From: Henningerozyma blattae CBS 6284
Lineage: Eukaryota; Ascomycota; Saccharomycetes; Saccharomycetales; Saccharomycetaceae
Assembly (NCBI RefSeq): GCF_000315915.1
Contig: NC_020194.1
Location: 248,001-312,000, forward strand
Direction of reading: 5' to 3'
DNA length: 64,000 nucleotides
Shown: in pieces, positions 27,421 to 40,240 of the stretch
Position numbering within the stretch: the stretch's first letter is position 1
How the letters are laid out: each line of letters begins with the position of its first letter
The notes under the pieces: generated by a model
Seen by the model: the letters and a program-made list of their open reading frames with translations, nothing else
Told to the model about the DNA's origin: nothing
The model's database searches: none
Translations under genes and position numbers: made by a program

Positions 27421-27876
27421 CGATTTTTTTGATTCATTTTTATCTCCCTCACCCCGCATTGCATTTTAATTATATTCTAATTGATTACTGTATTATTTTA
27501 TGACGTTATGATACACACTTGGCTGTGTTAAAATTTTTACTTTTCCTCTCTTCTTCACTTTTACTGTTTTTTCCACTTTATCTCATTCTTATTCACTATT
27601 TTTTTAATTTCATTTTTTATATTTTTTCAAAAAAAAAATAAAAACAAAACATTTTCAATTGTATTCAAATTACTAAGGACTCTCTCTTTCTTCCTTTCTC
27701 TCGCTCTTTTCTTACTTTAAAATTCATAATTACTAAATTTTTTTTCGACTATATATCGAGTATATAAAATATTATGATGTATTCTTTATAGTAGTAAATT
27801 ATTATGATGTTGCATATTTTTTAAAAAAGACATATAAGTATATGTATATATAATACAGAAATAAAACGAAATGACT
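27421..27876. other. Convergent spacer SWE1 / RPS14
   Basis: 456 bases of T-rich then A-rich sequence between two converging 3' ends, with TATATA-type polyadenylation signals on both sides. No gene is visible. Confidence 0.55.
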
Positions 27877-28569
27877 CTATAATCTTCTACCTCTTCTACC
27901 ACCCTTCTTTCTGGTGGAATCGGATGGAACTGGAGTAACATCTTCGATTCTACCAATTCTCAAACCAGATCTAGCCAAAGCTCTTAAAGCAGCTTGACCA
28001 CCTGGGCCTGGGGTCTTGGTTCTAGTACCACCGGTGGCTCTGATCTTGACATGAACAGCAGTGATACCAACTTCTTTACATTTGGCAGCTACATCTTGAG
28101 CAGCCAGCATTGCAGCATATGGGGAAGATTCATCTCTATCAGCTTTAACCTTCATACCACCAGTGATTCTACAGATGGTTTCCTTACCTGATAAATCGGT
28201 AACATGGACAAAAGTATCGTTGAAAGAGGCAAAAATTCTGGCAACGCCAAAGACTTCAGAGTTATTACGAGATGATTGAACTATTCCAATTGTTAGTAAG
28301 TGGATTTTTATATATATATGTGTATAAGAAAAATTAAGTGAGATAGACTACAACTATTAAGAAATGTCAAAGATACTAGAGTGCTAAGGACAGGTTAATT
28401 CCGATCAGCGGTCATCAACGAGTTTTCAAGTCATTCAATGATACCAATACAAGGAACCTCTATTGCCTTTTGTTATGCACTCTGTCAAACAATGATATTC
28501 CAAAAAAATTGCAGAATAACTGACTTGGTTTTTCATGGGATACCACCCCATATACATACCAGTAGTCAT
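27877..28569 (-). CDS. RPS14A: Ribosomal protein uS11 (Rps14), two exons
   Basis: Small-subunit protein uS11, which lines the platform near the decoding site. Two exons, on the minus strand: exon 1 at 28560-28569 (ATGACTACTG) and exon 2 at 27877-28280. Joined, they give exactly 137 residues, the S. cerevisiae length, beginning [19 protein letters not shown] and ending [10 protein letters not shown]. The 279-base intron (28281-28559) has donor GTATGT and branch site TACTAAC. A naive ORF would start at an internal Met ([14 protein letters not shown]) and lose the first 45 residues. The 137-residue length and the position between SYP1 and SNT1 match YCR031C (RPS14A). Confidence 0.95.
28281..28559 (-). 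other. RPS14 intron
   Basis: Minus-strand intron: donor GTATGT at 28554-28559 straight after ATGACTACTG, branch site TACTAAC at 28292-28298, acceptor TAG at 28281-28283. The branch adenosine (28293) is only about 12 bases from the 3' splice site, near the lower limit seen in yeasts. The (TA)n stretch at 28309-28320 lies upstream of the branch site. Confidence 0.92.
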
Positions 28570-29964
28570 TCCAATTTATTTGTTTGTATGATGTTTTTTA
28601 GAAAAAGGAAATAATTTTAAAAGAATGAAATTTTTTATTCCATGTATTTTCTCCAGAACCTACTCTATTTATATAGTATACTTGTCATGAAAAATTTGCT
28701 TGACCTTGAAAAAAAAATAGAAAAAGAAAATAAAAAAAAGCCATCGTATCCCAAAACGGCGGTCTATCCCGGTGACCCAAAACAGTAATTCAACACGACC
28801 TCCAGATCCCCGTCGATCGCGACAAAGAAAATACAATAAAAATAAAAAAAACCCTGAAGTTGCCGCCACGACTCGAACGGTGGAGGTCAGCCGGGTAATC
28901 ACTGCGGCAAAACTGGTGCCCGCTGGAAAAGTTGGGAGAGGTCAAAGAGCTACCTCTGGGCATTGGTAACAGGAAAGAGTGGGCGGCTATTGAAACCTAA
29001 AGACACTTTGCTCTTAAGAGAAAATAATCAGTACAAGGGAAAATAGATGAGAATCATCTAATGCTGTTGAAAAAAATGCCATTTCAAGAGGTTTTCTAGC
29101 CGTCGATTCACGAAATTTCTACGAGTTATTACTGTATACCAGGTGTGACAGTCACGGCTGGGAGTTCCCACTATGATCTAGTGCTAGAATGGTCAAATCA
29201 TTAATGAAATTATATATCTGCAACGGTATATGACGGTTTTATCATAGTTTAAAAGTTTGTTTACCGCTTATTAAGAATGATTATTTAACATTTCGGTTAT
29301 AGTCATTTTGACTTTTCGGAGATTCGAACTACCGACTTTTTTCTCAGAAATAGATAAAAAAAAGAAAAAAAATAAATTCAATTTTCGGATGATTTTTTCA
29401 TCACGTGTTCGGTCCGTATTGCATGACATAAAGTTTCCCATAATCTTATTTTTTTCGCTCTTTTAATAATTTAACCAAAAAAAAAATCGAAAAGGAAAAT
29501 TAAATAAATTAGAATTTATTTATTTGATCAACCAAAAAATAAAAAAAAATAACGATCAATTTGAAGAGAGGCAAAAAATAAAAAATAAAATAAATAAAAA
29601 ACACAAGTACATTAGGTATACCTATTTTGAAAAATTTGATTACTAAATTCTCCTGGATTCTCCTTTATATATATATAATTTTTATTCATTTCCTAGAAAG
29701 AACAAGAGATAAAATTTAAAGATTAGAAACAGAAGAATATTTCGATATAGAATTTAGTTATATCATTTTCATTTTGATAAGGAACTTCATATTATATTTT
29801 GTTATTCATCTGATTATAGATAATTCATCACTGAATATTACAAATTGACAGTACAGAATAGACGGTTACAAGCACACCGCTATCTATTATTAATACGAAT
29901 AGCTAAACGAACTTTCATTCACGATTAGATTGTATCTCCGTATCTACTCCTTTATTTTTCTTAA
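28570..29964. other. RPS14-SNT1 divergent promoter region
   Basis: 1395 bases without a supported gene. The block 28740-29000 is GC-rich relative to the window and is probably the RPS14 upstream activating region, though I do not see a clear Rap1 consensus. A CACGTG E-box lies at 29402-29407, on the SNT1 side. BPH1, which lies between these two genes in S. cerevisiae, is absent. Confidence 0.55.
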
Positions 29965-30734
29965 ATGGTACATCATCCGATACCTTCTTATTACAGAGGG
30001 TCGCATAATAATAACAACAGCAATGGTAATGCTAACGAACTGAATAGTAATGGTACCAACACTATGGACAACTCGTTGATGAATATTACAAGTAGGAAGC
30101 GATATCATTATTCAAATCCGAACTTAAACCATTCGATTAATAATAAATCGAAAAATAATTTATTTCAAAGGATTGGTAATCAAAGTATACCCACTTCATC
30201 TGCAAATTCGATACCGATAACAAATGGTAATCATACACCAGTCCCCAGTACAAAGCCGACTTCAAGGTACGGACCAAATTCACGACCTACTACTTCGCAT
30301 AATAATAATCTCCACAGTAATATAAACAATAATACAAAAATTTCAAATAATATTAATAATACTATGGCACCCATCACCACAGGTACTAGTAGGTATAAGT
30401 CTGTGGAAAATGATACTCCTTTTTCTGCCGGTGCTGATCATTATTCAAGGTATTCGGGGAATTCCACATCTTCTACCAATATCAATACAATCCATCCCAC
30501 ATCAAGCCGGTATAATAAATCATTTACTAGACCAAGATCGGTGGATAATAATATATCGGGCATGATATCAGGTAATATACCTCCTTCCTCATCATTAGAT
30601 TCTTTAAATTATTATAAAAGCTCAAACTCATCAATGATTAGTAATAATAGATATCGTCATCGTAATAATAATTCTCCAAGACCATACTGGAAACCTAATT
30701 TTAAAAATAATAATAATAACAATACTTTATCATC

Positions 30735-30765
<31 letters not shown>

Positions 30766-33700
30766 CCTAAGTATTCAAATAATCAAATATCAACAGATTA
30801 TGATAATTATTCATCTAATCATAGCCAGGCCTCACCAATTAATAATCCAAATCTAATTAATCCATTTCTTACCAATAAAAATAAGCCTTCGTCAACAACT
30901 CATTTGCAAAAAAATAAAACTCCATCAAATACCTCTTTACACAATAATGTTATTCATAGTAATGGGATAAACAATTCAATAATATCTCCGATTAAAAGGC
31001 CTTATTCAACTGATGATATTTCGCTTAATACAACAGCGCCAAATGTAACTACAAGTGCAAATAGCTCGTCTTCTTCAAATTCAACTGTAACAACCCCTAT
31101 TTCCAAATCAAATAATACTATAGAATTGAATGAGCCGCTTAAAAATGAATCTCAAATTAGTGAACCCCCCAAATCTGCTTCGATAACAACTGAACAGTCA
31201 TTAAAAGAAGATACAAAAGTAGAAACTCCGCAGCCCAAAACAGATATCAAGGTAGACGAGACTGAGAAAGATGATATTAATGAAATGCAAATAATAAACA
31301 ACCCAGATAAAGTAAGCTCGTCTGAGAATGCTATCGAAGATAAAGCAAGCATATCGCCCCTTAATACAGATACTACAGATTTGGATCCAAAATTCCTTTG
31401 GGCACAATGCCCACAACCTACAGAAAATAAAGATATTAAACATACTGACGATAATAATGAAGATGAAGATGGTGATATAGAAATGGGAGAAGAAACAGAA
31501 GATACCAAAGCAGGTCAAGATATTATTGTAAAAAAAGATGAATCTTCTAAAAAACTTATAGACATTAATAAAAACCCTTCAAAGTCATCTTCTGATTATG
31601 AATATTTAACAGATTATAAATTACTTGAAATGGACATTCCAAAGTTACAAAAATATATTGATACACCCACACCATATCCTCCACCGATAAGAGAAATTTC
31701 CTCGTGTATTTTTCCAATGAATGAAATTGAAACTAAATTATGGTATTTGAAAAATTTGAAAAATGATATTCAAATAATTAATGAAAAATATTTACCAAAG
31801 ACTTCCAAATTAACTATCAATTCATTATCTGAATATTCATTTTTTAACAAAAATATTATGAAATTCAATAATACTTTAAAGTATATTCTATTGAGGAAAA
31901 ATTTAAAATTAAATAAAAAACTATACTCATTAAATTTAAAACTGAAATATCAATACTTGAACGAGTTAAATAAAAATTGGAATGACAATAATCAAGTATT
32001 GAAAGATTTATCAGATAAATTACGTAAAGATGAATTAGATTCTGTCCAAAAATCAAAACAAAGAAATAGCTCCTCTCGGAAATCAAAATCAGATCATAAA
32101 GATAGAGATAATAAAAGAGAAGATTCTAATGATAGTCTTCATAATTCTACTACAAATAACGATAATGACAATAATTCTAATGAAATGGAAACAAATAATT
32201 CATCATCTTCCATATCCTTAACAAGAAGAAGAAACAGAGCAGATTTTGTGGATGACGAAGACATTGAAAATGTTTTATTACAGATTGATCCTGATTACAA
32301 GCATCAACAATTAGCTGCAAAAATTCCAGATTTGATTCAAAATCCAATCAAACGATTTAGACTCAGATTTCAAGATGTCAATAACTTAGTCACAAATAAA
32401 AATAAGTGGGCTTCTAGAATTTTAACCGATGGTGTAGATAATTTTACAGACCTTGAACACCAAGTATTCCTTGAAGCATATTTAAACCATCCAAAAAAGT
32501 TTGGCAAGATTTCGAATTTAATGAACTTCAAGAGGTCTCCAGAAGATTGTGTTTTACATTATTATAAAACGAAGAAGGAAGTCAATTATAAACAATTGAT
32601 CATAGAAAAGAATAAGAAGCGCAAGAATATTGCAAATGCCAAACGGAAAATCAAGAAAAAGGAAAAAAGCAATAATAGTGTGGTTTCAAATAATAATGCT
32701 AATACTTCAGTAAATGATATTTCAAATTCATCTATTGATGTAATAAACCAATCTTTAGAACTTGAACCTTCAAATACTCCTATTACTTCTACTATCGTGG
32801 CCGATCCTGTTGTACCAATAGTACCAGTTACTGAAGCCATATCTCAGCCAACAATTTCACCTTCTATTTCTGCCAATGCCATTACACCTCCAACTATCGA
32901 ATATGCATCTTACAACGATAGGCATTTTGTCTCATCTGCTTCCCAAAAATCACCAAATGATGTCATTACGCAGCGTACCATTTGTAACGATACTCCCATT
33001 GCCGCAACTGATACACATATTGAACCTATTCCTATTACTAATGGAACTATTACACCTATTATTAATAAGACACCAGATACAAACACTTCTCATCAAGATA
33101 TCACATCAAATATTCCAGCTAAAAGTAAAACACCAGAACTACCAACACAAGAGTCTGTTGTGAAGAATGATGTAACTTCAATTCCAAATATGACTAATAA
33201 TTTGACAAATGTCAATACAACATCAGATACTTCAGTTACTTCACCCCAAATTGCTATAAGTGAAAATTCTGGAAATGAATCAAACTTTACGGGCAAAAGA
33301 ATTCGCGATTTATTGGATAATTCTATAACAACCACTCCCACACCAATAACTACTCCAGTTATGCCTCAAGTAGCATCATTTACCAATTCTGCCAACTCTA
33401 GTAATCCTCTAACAAATTCGCCTAAGAATTTAACTACTTCATCGCCATCTATGGGTGATAATCAATACGCTAGAAAAAGAAATAAGCATAATCCAGATCA
33501 TAAATCTAGTTACTGGAGTGTCAAAGAAACAAATATGTTCCCAGAATTGTTGAAAAAGTTTGGTTCTGACTGGTCCTTAATCTCATCCGCCTTAAATACG
33601 AAATCCGCAACTATGGTGAAAAATTACTATCAAAGAAATTGTAACCAACTGGGTTGGAAGCAAATTGTTGGTAAAGCAGATCAAATCAAAAAGTTACATT

Positions 33701-35214
33701 CTACTCATTCTCAAGAAGCTATTAGTGGTAATTCTGAAGCGGACGACACTACTTCTGGTACAACAAACGTACCATTTTCATCTCCAACTCAACAACACAT
33801 GAACATAAATGCAGCTGTTCAATCTTATCCTGTGCAACCGGTTGGACAAATTACATCACAATCACCTGTCACAGCTATTAATTCTATGCATGTACCTCAA
33901 CAGCCTTTATCAATTCCATCCCAACAACAACCAACCGTAGGATATTTCTTAAATCGTAACCCTGCTACAAGTCCTCTTGAAAATTCTACTAATTCATTGA
34001 CACCAGATTCATTAAGCTCGAAGCCTTTTGAACCACCGGCCACAAATCAAGATCTATTTTCCAGGATATCTACCCTAAATACAGAATCAGCTATTCCTGC
34101 ACCCACTTCACCATCGTTTCAATTTGGCACTAAGCCTGTAGATAACAAGAAATTAACTGCACAACTACCTCCTCAATCTCAACCACACAGCCTACCTCAG
34201 CAGCAAGGCTACTCAAATTCCTCCTCAACTTCAGCTTCAGCTTCACCATTAGTTCAACATCAAACTCCGTCTCAATATCCTCAAACTTCACCAAGCTCAG
34301 GATCTACTAATCTAATTTCCAGTGTACCACCTGCATCAACTGTTCCCAAGATTTCAAACATTTTGAAAGTGCAAGTTGCACCACCAAGAATCAATTTACA
34401 TCAAGATCATATGAGTAATAGTATTACTAGTTTGTTAAATACAGATACTGAATCATATTATCAACCTCGTTTGCCATCATTTTTCCATCAATCTACTGTG
34501 AGGACTACCCCTGATTCAAGTTCAACTAATGCAAAACCTATGTCTCCTATTTCAAATGGTATGAATGGTAATATTAGCCCTACTGTACCTATACGTTCTC
34601 CATATTCAACAATATCACGTCCAGATGGATCAGCTATTACAACGGCTAACACGAATATGATAGCACCTGCTGCCAGCGGGCCATCACATATAATTTTGCA
34701 AGAGCCTCAGCTGCCAAGGAAGCAAAATATCAAATCGAATTCCATTTCATTATTATTAAACCAGGAAAGTGGGAATGTCTTGCCATTACAATCTACCAGG
34801 CTATCAGCATCCCAATTACCGACAAGTCAAATATCTAGTAATATACGCTCTGAATGTGTTAATAACGTCACGTCTACTACAAGAATGATACCTAACCTTC
34901 CTAATATTTCGACTACTTCTAATTTAAACAAGAATATGAGCATTAATAATACTATTACAAATAACAACAATGGTATGTTACCTTTGCAAAATCAAATCCC
35001 TCGTTCTACAAATGATGTAAATACCATTAATAACAGCAATGTTGGTACTACAAATACAAGTGTCTCAAGACCTCTTTCTAACGTTAATGAAATGCAAATG
35101 AATTTCTCACTTGATCCATTAGCCGCGCTTGCAGCGGTTGCTTCTGCACCAGAAGGAATAGATCCTACTGCAGCTAACTCACCATCGACTTCAACGCCTA
35201 GAATCCAAAAATAA
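29965..35214 (+). CDS. SNT1: Snt1, SANT-domain subunit of the Set3 deacetylase complex
   Basis: Scaffold subunit of the Set3C histone deacetylase complex (with Set3, Hos2, Sif2 and Hst1), which modulates meiotic and inducible gene expression; it resembles metazoan NCoR/SMRT. The 1749-residue product is mostly disordered Asn/Ser/Thr/Pro-rich sequence. It has a helical region at about 540-690, a first SANT domain near 828-875 (TDLEHQVFLEAYLNHPKKFG, then KRSPEDCVLHYYKTK) followed by a basic stretch, and a second SANT/Myb domain near 1180-1225 (SYWSVKETNMFPELLKKFGSD). It is longer than S. cerevisiae Snt1 (1226) through low-complexity regions. Position next to ELO2 matches YCR033W. Confidence 0.93.
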
Positions 35215-36622
35215 GGATTGGTTCTTTTCTTGAAGTAACCTGAAGCAACTTATTTTGCTCTTTGTTGCTAGAAAATAATGTATATTGCACTTATAACAGG
35301 AACACTCACTACAAGCTTGTGTCTCTCAATCCATAATTCTTTTTTCCCCGCATACTTTAGCACATGCTCCTTTTTTTGATCTATTTTCTTTATTAGCTAT
35401 AGTTTTTTAAAAAATTTTTAACTATTGGTTTCCAAGCTTAGGGCATTCATTCATCCAATTGGGAAGCTCTTTGCGCTGGTCGCCTGCTTTGTAACACTCT
35501 CCTATAAATTTGTAACATTAGTCTCACTCTGTCTCTTCTCTTCCGTCTGAGACAAAATAACGATTCGACAACCCTTTCCTTTTATCAAAGCTAGTTTCTC
35601 CTATTCCTAATTTCTATGATGGTAAGCTTGTATTTTATGGTAATTGATACTTTTAATTCTACCTAGAACAAGTAAAATTGGTGAATAAAAAATCTATACA
35701 ATTTGCCTACTAATTCTATTTCTGGCCATTTCTCCCGTTTCTGAGGTTGATTGTCCTTATTATCTTTTTAGGTTTGAGAATGGTTTAAGTCAGTTCACTG
35801 CACTACCTTTCTAGGCGTTTCTATCTAATTTTCTCATTATTAACCCAGTACAACATTTGTGTTTTTCAAGATGTTCTGTCTTTCTCCTATTCCTGTACCC
35901 TATAATCAAGAAAATGAAAAATTACATGATCCTCGCGCGGTCTTCTAGGGGCCCATGTAGGCAAATTTTGAAAATTTTTTTTCCAACTTTCTGGCAGTTT
36001 TTTTCTTAATGAAACTTTAATGGCGTTTTGTTTACCCAATTCCCATAAACCAGCTTTACAAAAAAATTTCTCTTATTTGGGATTATGTTTATCTTTACTA
36101 TTTTGTTTGTTAAAATTTTATGAATTTTTTTTTTGTTTACTTTCTTGCTGTTGATATTTATCAGAATTTGTTTATTTGCAATTTTTCAATATGATATTTA
36201 CTATTGGTTGATTTGGTTTTACGTCATTTCCACCTGAGAAACAGTAGATTGAAAATTATTTTTTTTTTCAATTGGTTATCAATACAACGCTGAATATCAG
36301 TTATTTTCAAATTCATTATATTATAATATATTAACGTTATAATTACATTATATTATAATTGTGGTTTAAATTCGAAATTTCTTAAGAACCATTCAGGATT
36401 TTCGAACACTACTGAAAGAAATTATTATAATATAATACATAATATCAGCACTTCGTCAAGGAATTCATCATTGAGTTACATCTTTTTTCTTTTTTTTGAT
36501 TGAACTTTTGTTATTCACTTTTATTTATTATTATTTTTTTTATTCACTTCGCGTCTATTATAGATTCTTCTATTTTACAACTTACATATTATCAATTATT
36601 ATAATTCTTATCACGTTAACCA
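35215..36622. other. SNT1 3' flank and ELO2 promoter
   Basis: 1408 bases without a supported gene. T-rich, with a small GC-rich island near 35930-35960 (cgcgcggtc... ggggcccatg) and an AT-rich leader with poly-T runs before ELO2. No tRNA or repeat family is recognised. Confidence 0.55.
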
Positions 36623-37693
36623 ATGGTTAATACTACTACTTTTAATGCCACACAGGTTGCTCCTGTTATTAAGGAAACCGTCAAACAAAGTTTTGTATTG
36701 AGGAATTATTATCCAACAATCGAACGTCCATTCTTTAACATCTCACTATGGGAAAACTTCGATTTTTTGGTAATTAAACTATCAAATGGTAGATTGGTTC
36801 CACATGAATTTGAATTTATACCTGGTAAACTACCTTTAAGTGAATTACCACAAGTTTCATTAGCTATTCTAAGTTATTATATTATCATATTTGGAGGTAG
36901 GTTTCTTCTGAGAAATACAAAACCATTAAAATTACATGGAATTTGTCAATTACATAATCTTATCCTAACAATAGGTTCATTCATCTTATTGGCCTTGATG
37001 ACTGAACAATTGATTCCAATGATTGCTGTCAATGGTTTTTATTATGCTATTTGTAATATCGGTGCTTGGACTCAACCTATGGTAACCTTATATTACATGA
37101 ACTATATCTTTAAATTTTACGAATTCATCGACACCGTCTTTTTAACTTTAAAACACAAAAATTTGACATTTTTACACACTTATCATCATGGTGCCACTGC
37201 GCTCTTATGTTACACTCAATTAGTTGGTACAACATCAATCTCTTGGGTTCCAATTACTTTGAATTTGGGTGTTCATTGTTTGATGTACTGGTACTATTTC
37301 TTAGCCTCAAGTGGTATTAGAGTATGGTGGAAAGAATGGGTTACAAGATTTCAAATTTTACAATTTATCTTAGATATCAGTTTCATTTATTTTGCTGTTT
37401 ATCAAAAGATAATCCATATGTATTTACCATCTTTTCCACATTGTGGTGATTGTGTTGGTTCTACACCTGCCACTTTAGCTGGTTGTGCAATCATCTCCTC
37501 GTATTTATTTTTGTTTATTGGATTTTACATTGAAGTTTACAAACATAAAGGAACTAAGAAAAGTAGAGTTGTTAATCGTGTTCGTGGTGGTGTTGCTGCT
37601 AAAGTCAACAAGTATGTTAACGTTGACTTACAAAAAACACCAACTCCTTCTCCTTCCCACTCCCCAGAACCAATTGATAGAAAGAAAAAATGA
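36623..37693 (+). CDS. ELO2: Elo2 (Fen1), very-long-chain fatty acid elongase
   Basis: ER membrane 3-ketoacyl-CoA synthase that elongates C16-C24 acyl chains for sphingolipids. The 356-residue product has about seven membrane segments and the ELO signatures KFYEFIDTVFLTLKHKN (about 164-180), the histidine box HTYHH at 185-189, and MYWYYFLASSG near 226. A Lys-rich C-terminus (DRKKK) fits ER retrieval. The length matches S. cerevisiae Elo2 (347). It lies between SNT1 and RRP43, as YCR034W does; this position separates it from the related ELO1 and ELO3. Confidence 0.95.
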   Translation: MVNTTTFNATQVAPVIKETVKQSFVLRNYYPTIERPFFNISLWENFDFLVIKLSNGRLVPHEFEFIPGKLPLSELPQVSLAILSYYIIIFGGRFLLRNTKPLKLHGICQLHNLILTIGSFILLALMTEQLIPMIAVNGFYYAICNIGAWTQPMVTLYYMNYIFKFYEFIDTVFLTLKHKNLTFLHTYHHGATALLCYTQLVGTTSISWVPITLNLGVHCLMYWYYFLASSGIRVWWKEWVTRFQILQFILDISFIYFAVYQKIIHMYLPSFPHCGDCVGSTPATLAGCAIISSYLFLFIGFYIEVYKHKGTKKSRVVNRVRGGVAAKVNKYVNVDLQKTPTPSPSHSPEPIDRKKK

Positions 37694-38461
37694 GCTTAAA
37701 TAGACGTTCAGTTTTTTTTTTCCAATGTATTTATTATTTTTATTGGCTTTTTACTCATAAAATCCATTCAAATATTATGATTGATCTATTCTAAAAAATG
37801 AAATTTTAAGCATAGCAAAAAACACACAAAAAAAAATACCATCTGCATTTCTCAATAGATCAATCATTATCCTGTAATCTTAAATAAAATATTAGACGAA
37901 AAAGAAAAGCTTTTAAGTTTAATGTTTTCCCAATTCAAAATTTTATCATTATCACAACTTTCCCTCTTATTCTGGACTTTCATCTTTATATCTTTCTTTT
38001 TTAATTGGTTTCATATTAATTTTTGTACCCTTAAGATGCTTCATTAATTATTTTATCAATAAGTTATTGCACTTCTTTAAATTAACTTCTACTTTTTTTT
38101 CTCATATTTAGTATCCTTTATGTGTTATAAATTTAATATTATCATGCACTTCCATTTATTTATTTTTTTGTTTTAACAATTTTTTCGAAGTCAGTTTGAT
38201 ATTTTTTTACTACTACTACAAGCACTCGTATATATATATAAATGTCACTATAGCACACTATTAGGATATTCTTATCACAATAGTTATTAATATCAAAAGT
38301 AATAAATGAAAAAAAACTATCATGTCAGTTTAAGGCTATGATCAGATCGATTTCTTATGTATTGAGAAAATTAAATGAAATAATTTACAGTAAATTTTTA
38401 ATAAATGTATATATAAAAAAATTATATGCATTAACAGTTAACGTCAATATAATACGACTAT
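37694..38461. other. Convergent spacer ELO2 / RRP43
   Basis: 768 bases between converging genes, very T/A-rich, with TATATATA runs (38230-38240) that may act in 3'-end formation. No gene is visible. Confidence 0.5.
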
Positions 38462-39664
38462 TTAATTTTTGCTACTGCCAACAGCAGAAAGATCCTTAGA
38501 TCTTAACTTAGATAACAATAAAGCTTTTTTAAGTATCTCCAGTGATATTTTGGCATCCCCACCAGATAGATTGACGTGTTTCAATGATTCAGAATCATTT
38601 CTAATAATACACATTGTAGATCGTATATTTTCTTCTTCCATTGAAGTATCTAAATCAGCTAAAAGAATAGCGTTTGGAGCTTCTACATTCTGTTTTATTT
38701 TTTCATCATCTTCATCATCATCCATTGATAGGACAGGATCCATACTTAATATACCAAAATTTGAAGAAAATCCAATTGCAGAATCATTAATATTTAATTT
38801 GATGGACTTTGTTGAATCACATAATAAATCATAAGTTTCTCTAATTGTAACACTTCTACCATGAGTTCTAATATTCATCTTTAGATTAACACCACGTTCA
38901 TCAATAAAGGCTCTTGGTAATCTTGTTGATTGTAGAGCATATATCAAAGAATTCCAGCAATGGTCAAATGCTGGTCCAGTACAGCCTAATACAACAATTT
39001 TTGCGTATAAGATATAAGACCATCTTTTCTTTTCTGGAAATTGTACATTCTGTAAATCTGTTGAAGATAAGTTATTTTCATCTGGGTAGATAATTTTTAG
39101 TTCTTCTTTACCTTGTTCATTGACACAATTTATACGAACACCACACTTAATCCTTAAAGCTTCTTTGTTTATAATACCTGAGTGTAAAATATTTTCATAT
39201 AATTTGTAGGATGTGGTCATGTCTTCTAAAGATGGGCCACGGAATTTTTGGCCTCGTTGAATCTCAACTTGAGGATAAACTGGTAAATACTTATATATTT
39301 GTTTCCTCTGACGCTCTTTCTCGATCGATTCTTCTTCTAAGGTGTGTAATAAATCATCTTCATCAGTTGTTTGATTTTCTTCGACGATTGAGCCAGTAAT
39401 GGTGGTTAAAATAGTCGTATTTCCGCATTTTAAAACATTAGATCCCAAAATATTGTTTGTTGTAGTTGAAGAAAATTTTTCGTTATCTGAATATCTGGAT
39501 ACTAAATTGTTAACGCTATTAACACTTCTAAATTCCTCTGGCTTTCTTAAGTCTGGTCTTAAGCCTAGTGAAAGATGTTTTTGTAAGGATATATCAGGAG
39601 TGATATGAGCTTCTAGTTCATATGGGAAAGTAATTGGGATGATTTCCACAGTACCATCAGACAT
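38462..39664 (-). CDS. RRP43: Rrp43, exosome ring subunit (RNase PH-like)
   Basis: Catalytically inactive RNase PH-fold subunit of the nine-member ring of the nuclear and cytoplasmic RNA exosome, needed for rRNA maturation and RNA decay. The 400-residue product matches S. cerevisiae (394). Visible family segments are ITFP near the N-terminus, LSLGLRPDLRKPEEFR (about 31-46), NILGSNVLKCGNTT, KRWSYILYAKIVVLGCTGP, CWNSLIYALQSTRLPRAFIDE, and VTIRETYDLLCD. An acidic insert lies at about 85-115. It is next to ELO2, as YCR035C is. Confidence 0.95.
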   Translation of the reverse strand: MSDGTVEIIPITFPYELEAHITPDISLQKHLSLGLRPDLRKPEEFRSVNSVNNLVSRYSDNEKFSSTTTNNILGSNVLKCGNTTILTTITGSIVEENQTTDEDDLLHTLEEESIEKERQRKQIYKYLPVYPQVEIQRGQKFRGPSLEDMTTSYKLYENILHSGIINKEALRIKCGVRINCVNEQGKEELKIIYPDENNLSSTDLQNVQFPEKKRWSYILYAKIVVLGCTGPAFDHCWNSLIYALQSTRLPRAFIDERGVNLKMNIRTHGRSVTIRETYDLLCDSTKSIKLNINDSAIGFSSNFGILSMDPVLSMDDDEDDEKIKQNVEAPNAILLADLDTSMEEENIRSTMCIIRNDSESLKHVNLSGGDAKISLEILKKALLLSKLRSKDLSAVGSSKN

Positions 39665-40240
39665 AGTTTTAAAATCAGCTTCTATAGAATAAAAATTATT
39701 TGTCGTATCAGTGTCCTCAGATAGTGTAAGGTAACGGAAAGAATATATATATGCTGTTGTGTATAATTTTTCCTGTAACTTTATTTTATTTTTATTGTAC
39801 TTTTCAGAATTCCAGATTTTTTGAATCTTTTAAAAAGTCGATGAGCTCGTTCTTAATGATTTATTGCTCATTTAGGAAATTCTAAAAATAATAAATGGAC
39901 ATTTAGTATAAAGGATAAGCTTGTAAGAACTCCTTCATAGCATTGATGCATGTTATAAATTTAGCTACATTTACGTTAGAACGTTGATAAAAATTGTATC
40001 CAGAAAGGGTTTTTTTCAATTATTCATTAAAAATTGTATTAAAAAAAATGTGATAATAGATTTATTTATATATTATGAAGAATTATTTCTTTTATGTAAA
40101 TATAAAAGAAAATGTAAGACAATAAGATGATAGTAGTGTATACCTTATAAATTAATATAATAAGAGATTAGGAATTATGATTAAGTTTTGCATAAACAAG
40201 AATATAAATAATCGAAGTAAATTTTACAATAATTAATTAA
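39665..40240. other. RRP43 promoter and AIR1 3' flank
   Basis: 576 bases, AT-rich, no supported gene. This spacer is also the point where synteny changes from the YCR block to the YIL079 block. Confidence 0.55.

Noticed and set aside
28861..28900. Possible tRNA T-arm (actcgaacgg) and a similar word at 29325
   Set aside because: No matching A-box, anticodon arm or acceptor stem could be placed around either word.
29402..29407. CACGTG boxes (also at 46610 and 59651) as centromere element CDEI
   Set aside because: None has an AT-rich stretch of 80-90 bases followed by a CCGAA-centred CDEIII at the right distance; they are better seen as Cbf1/Pho4-type E-boxes.
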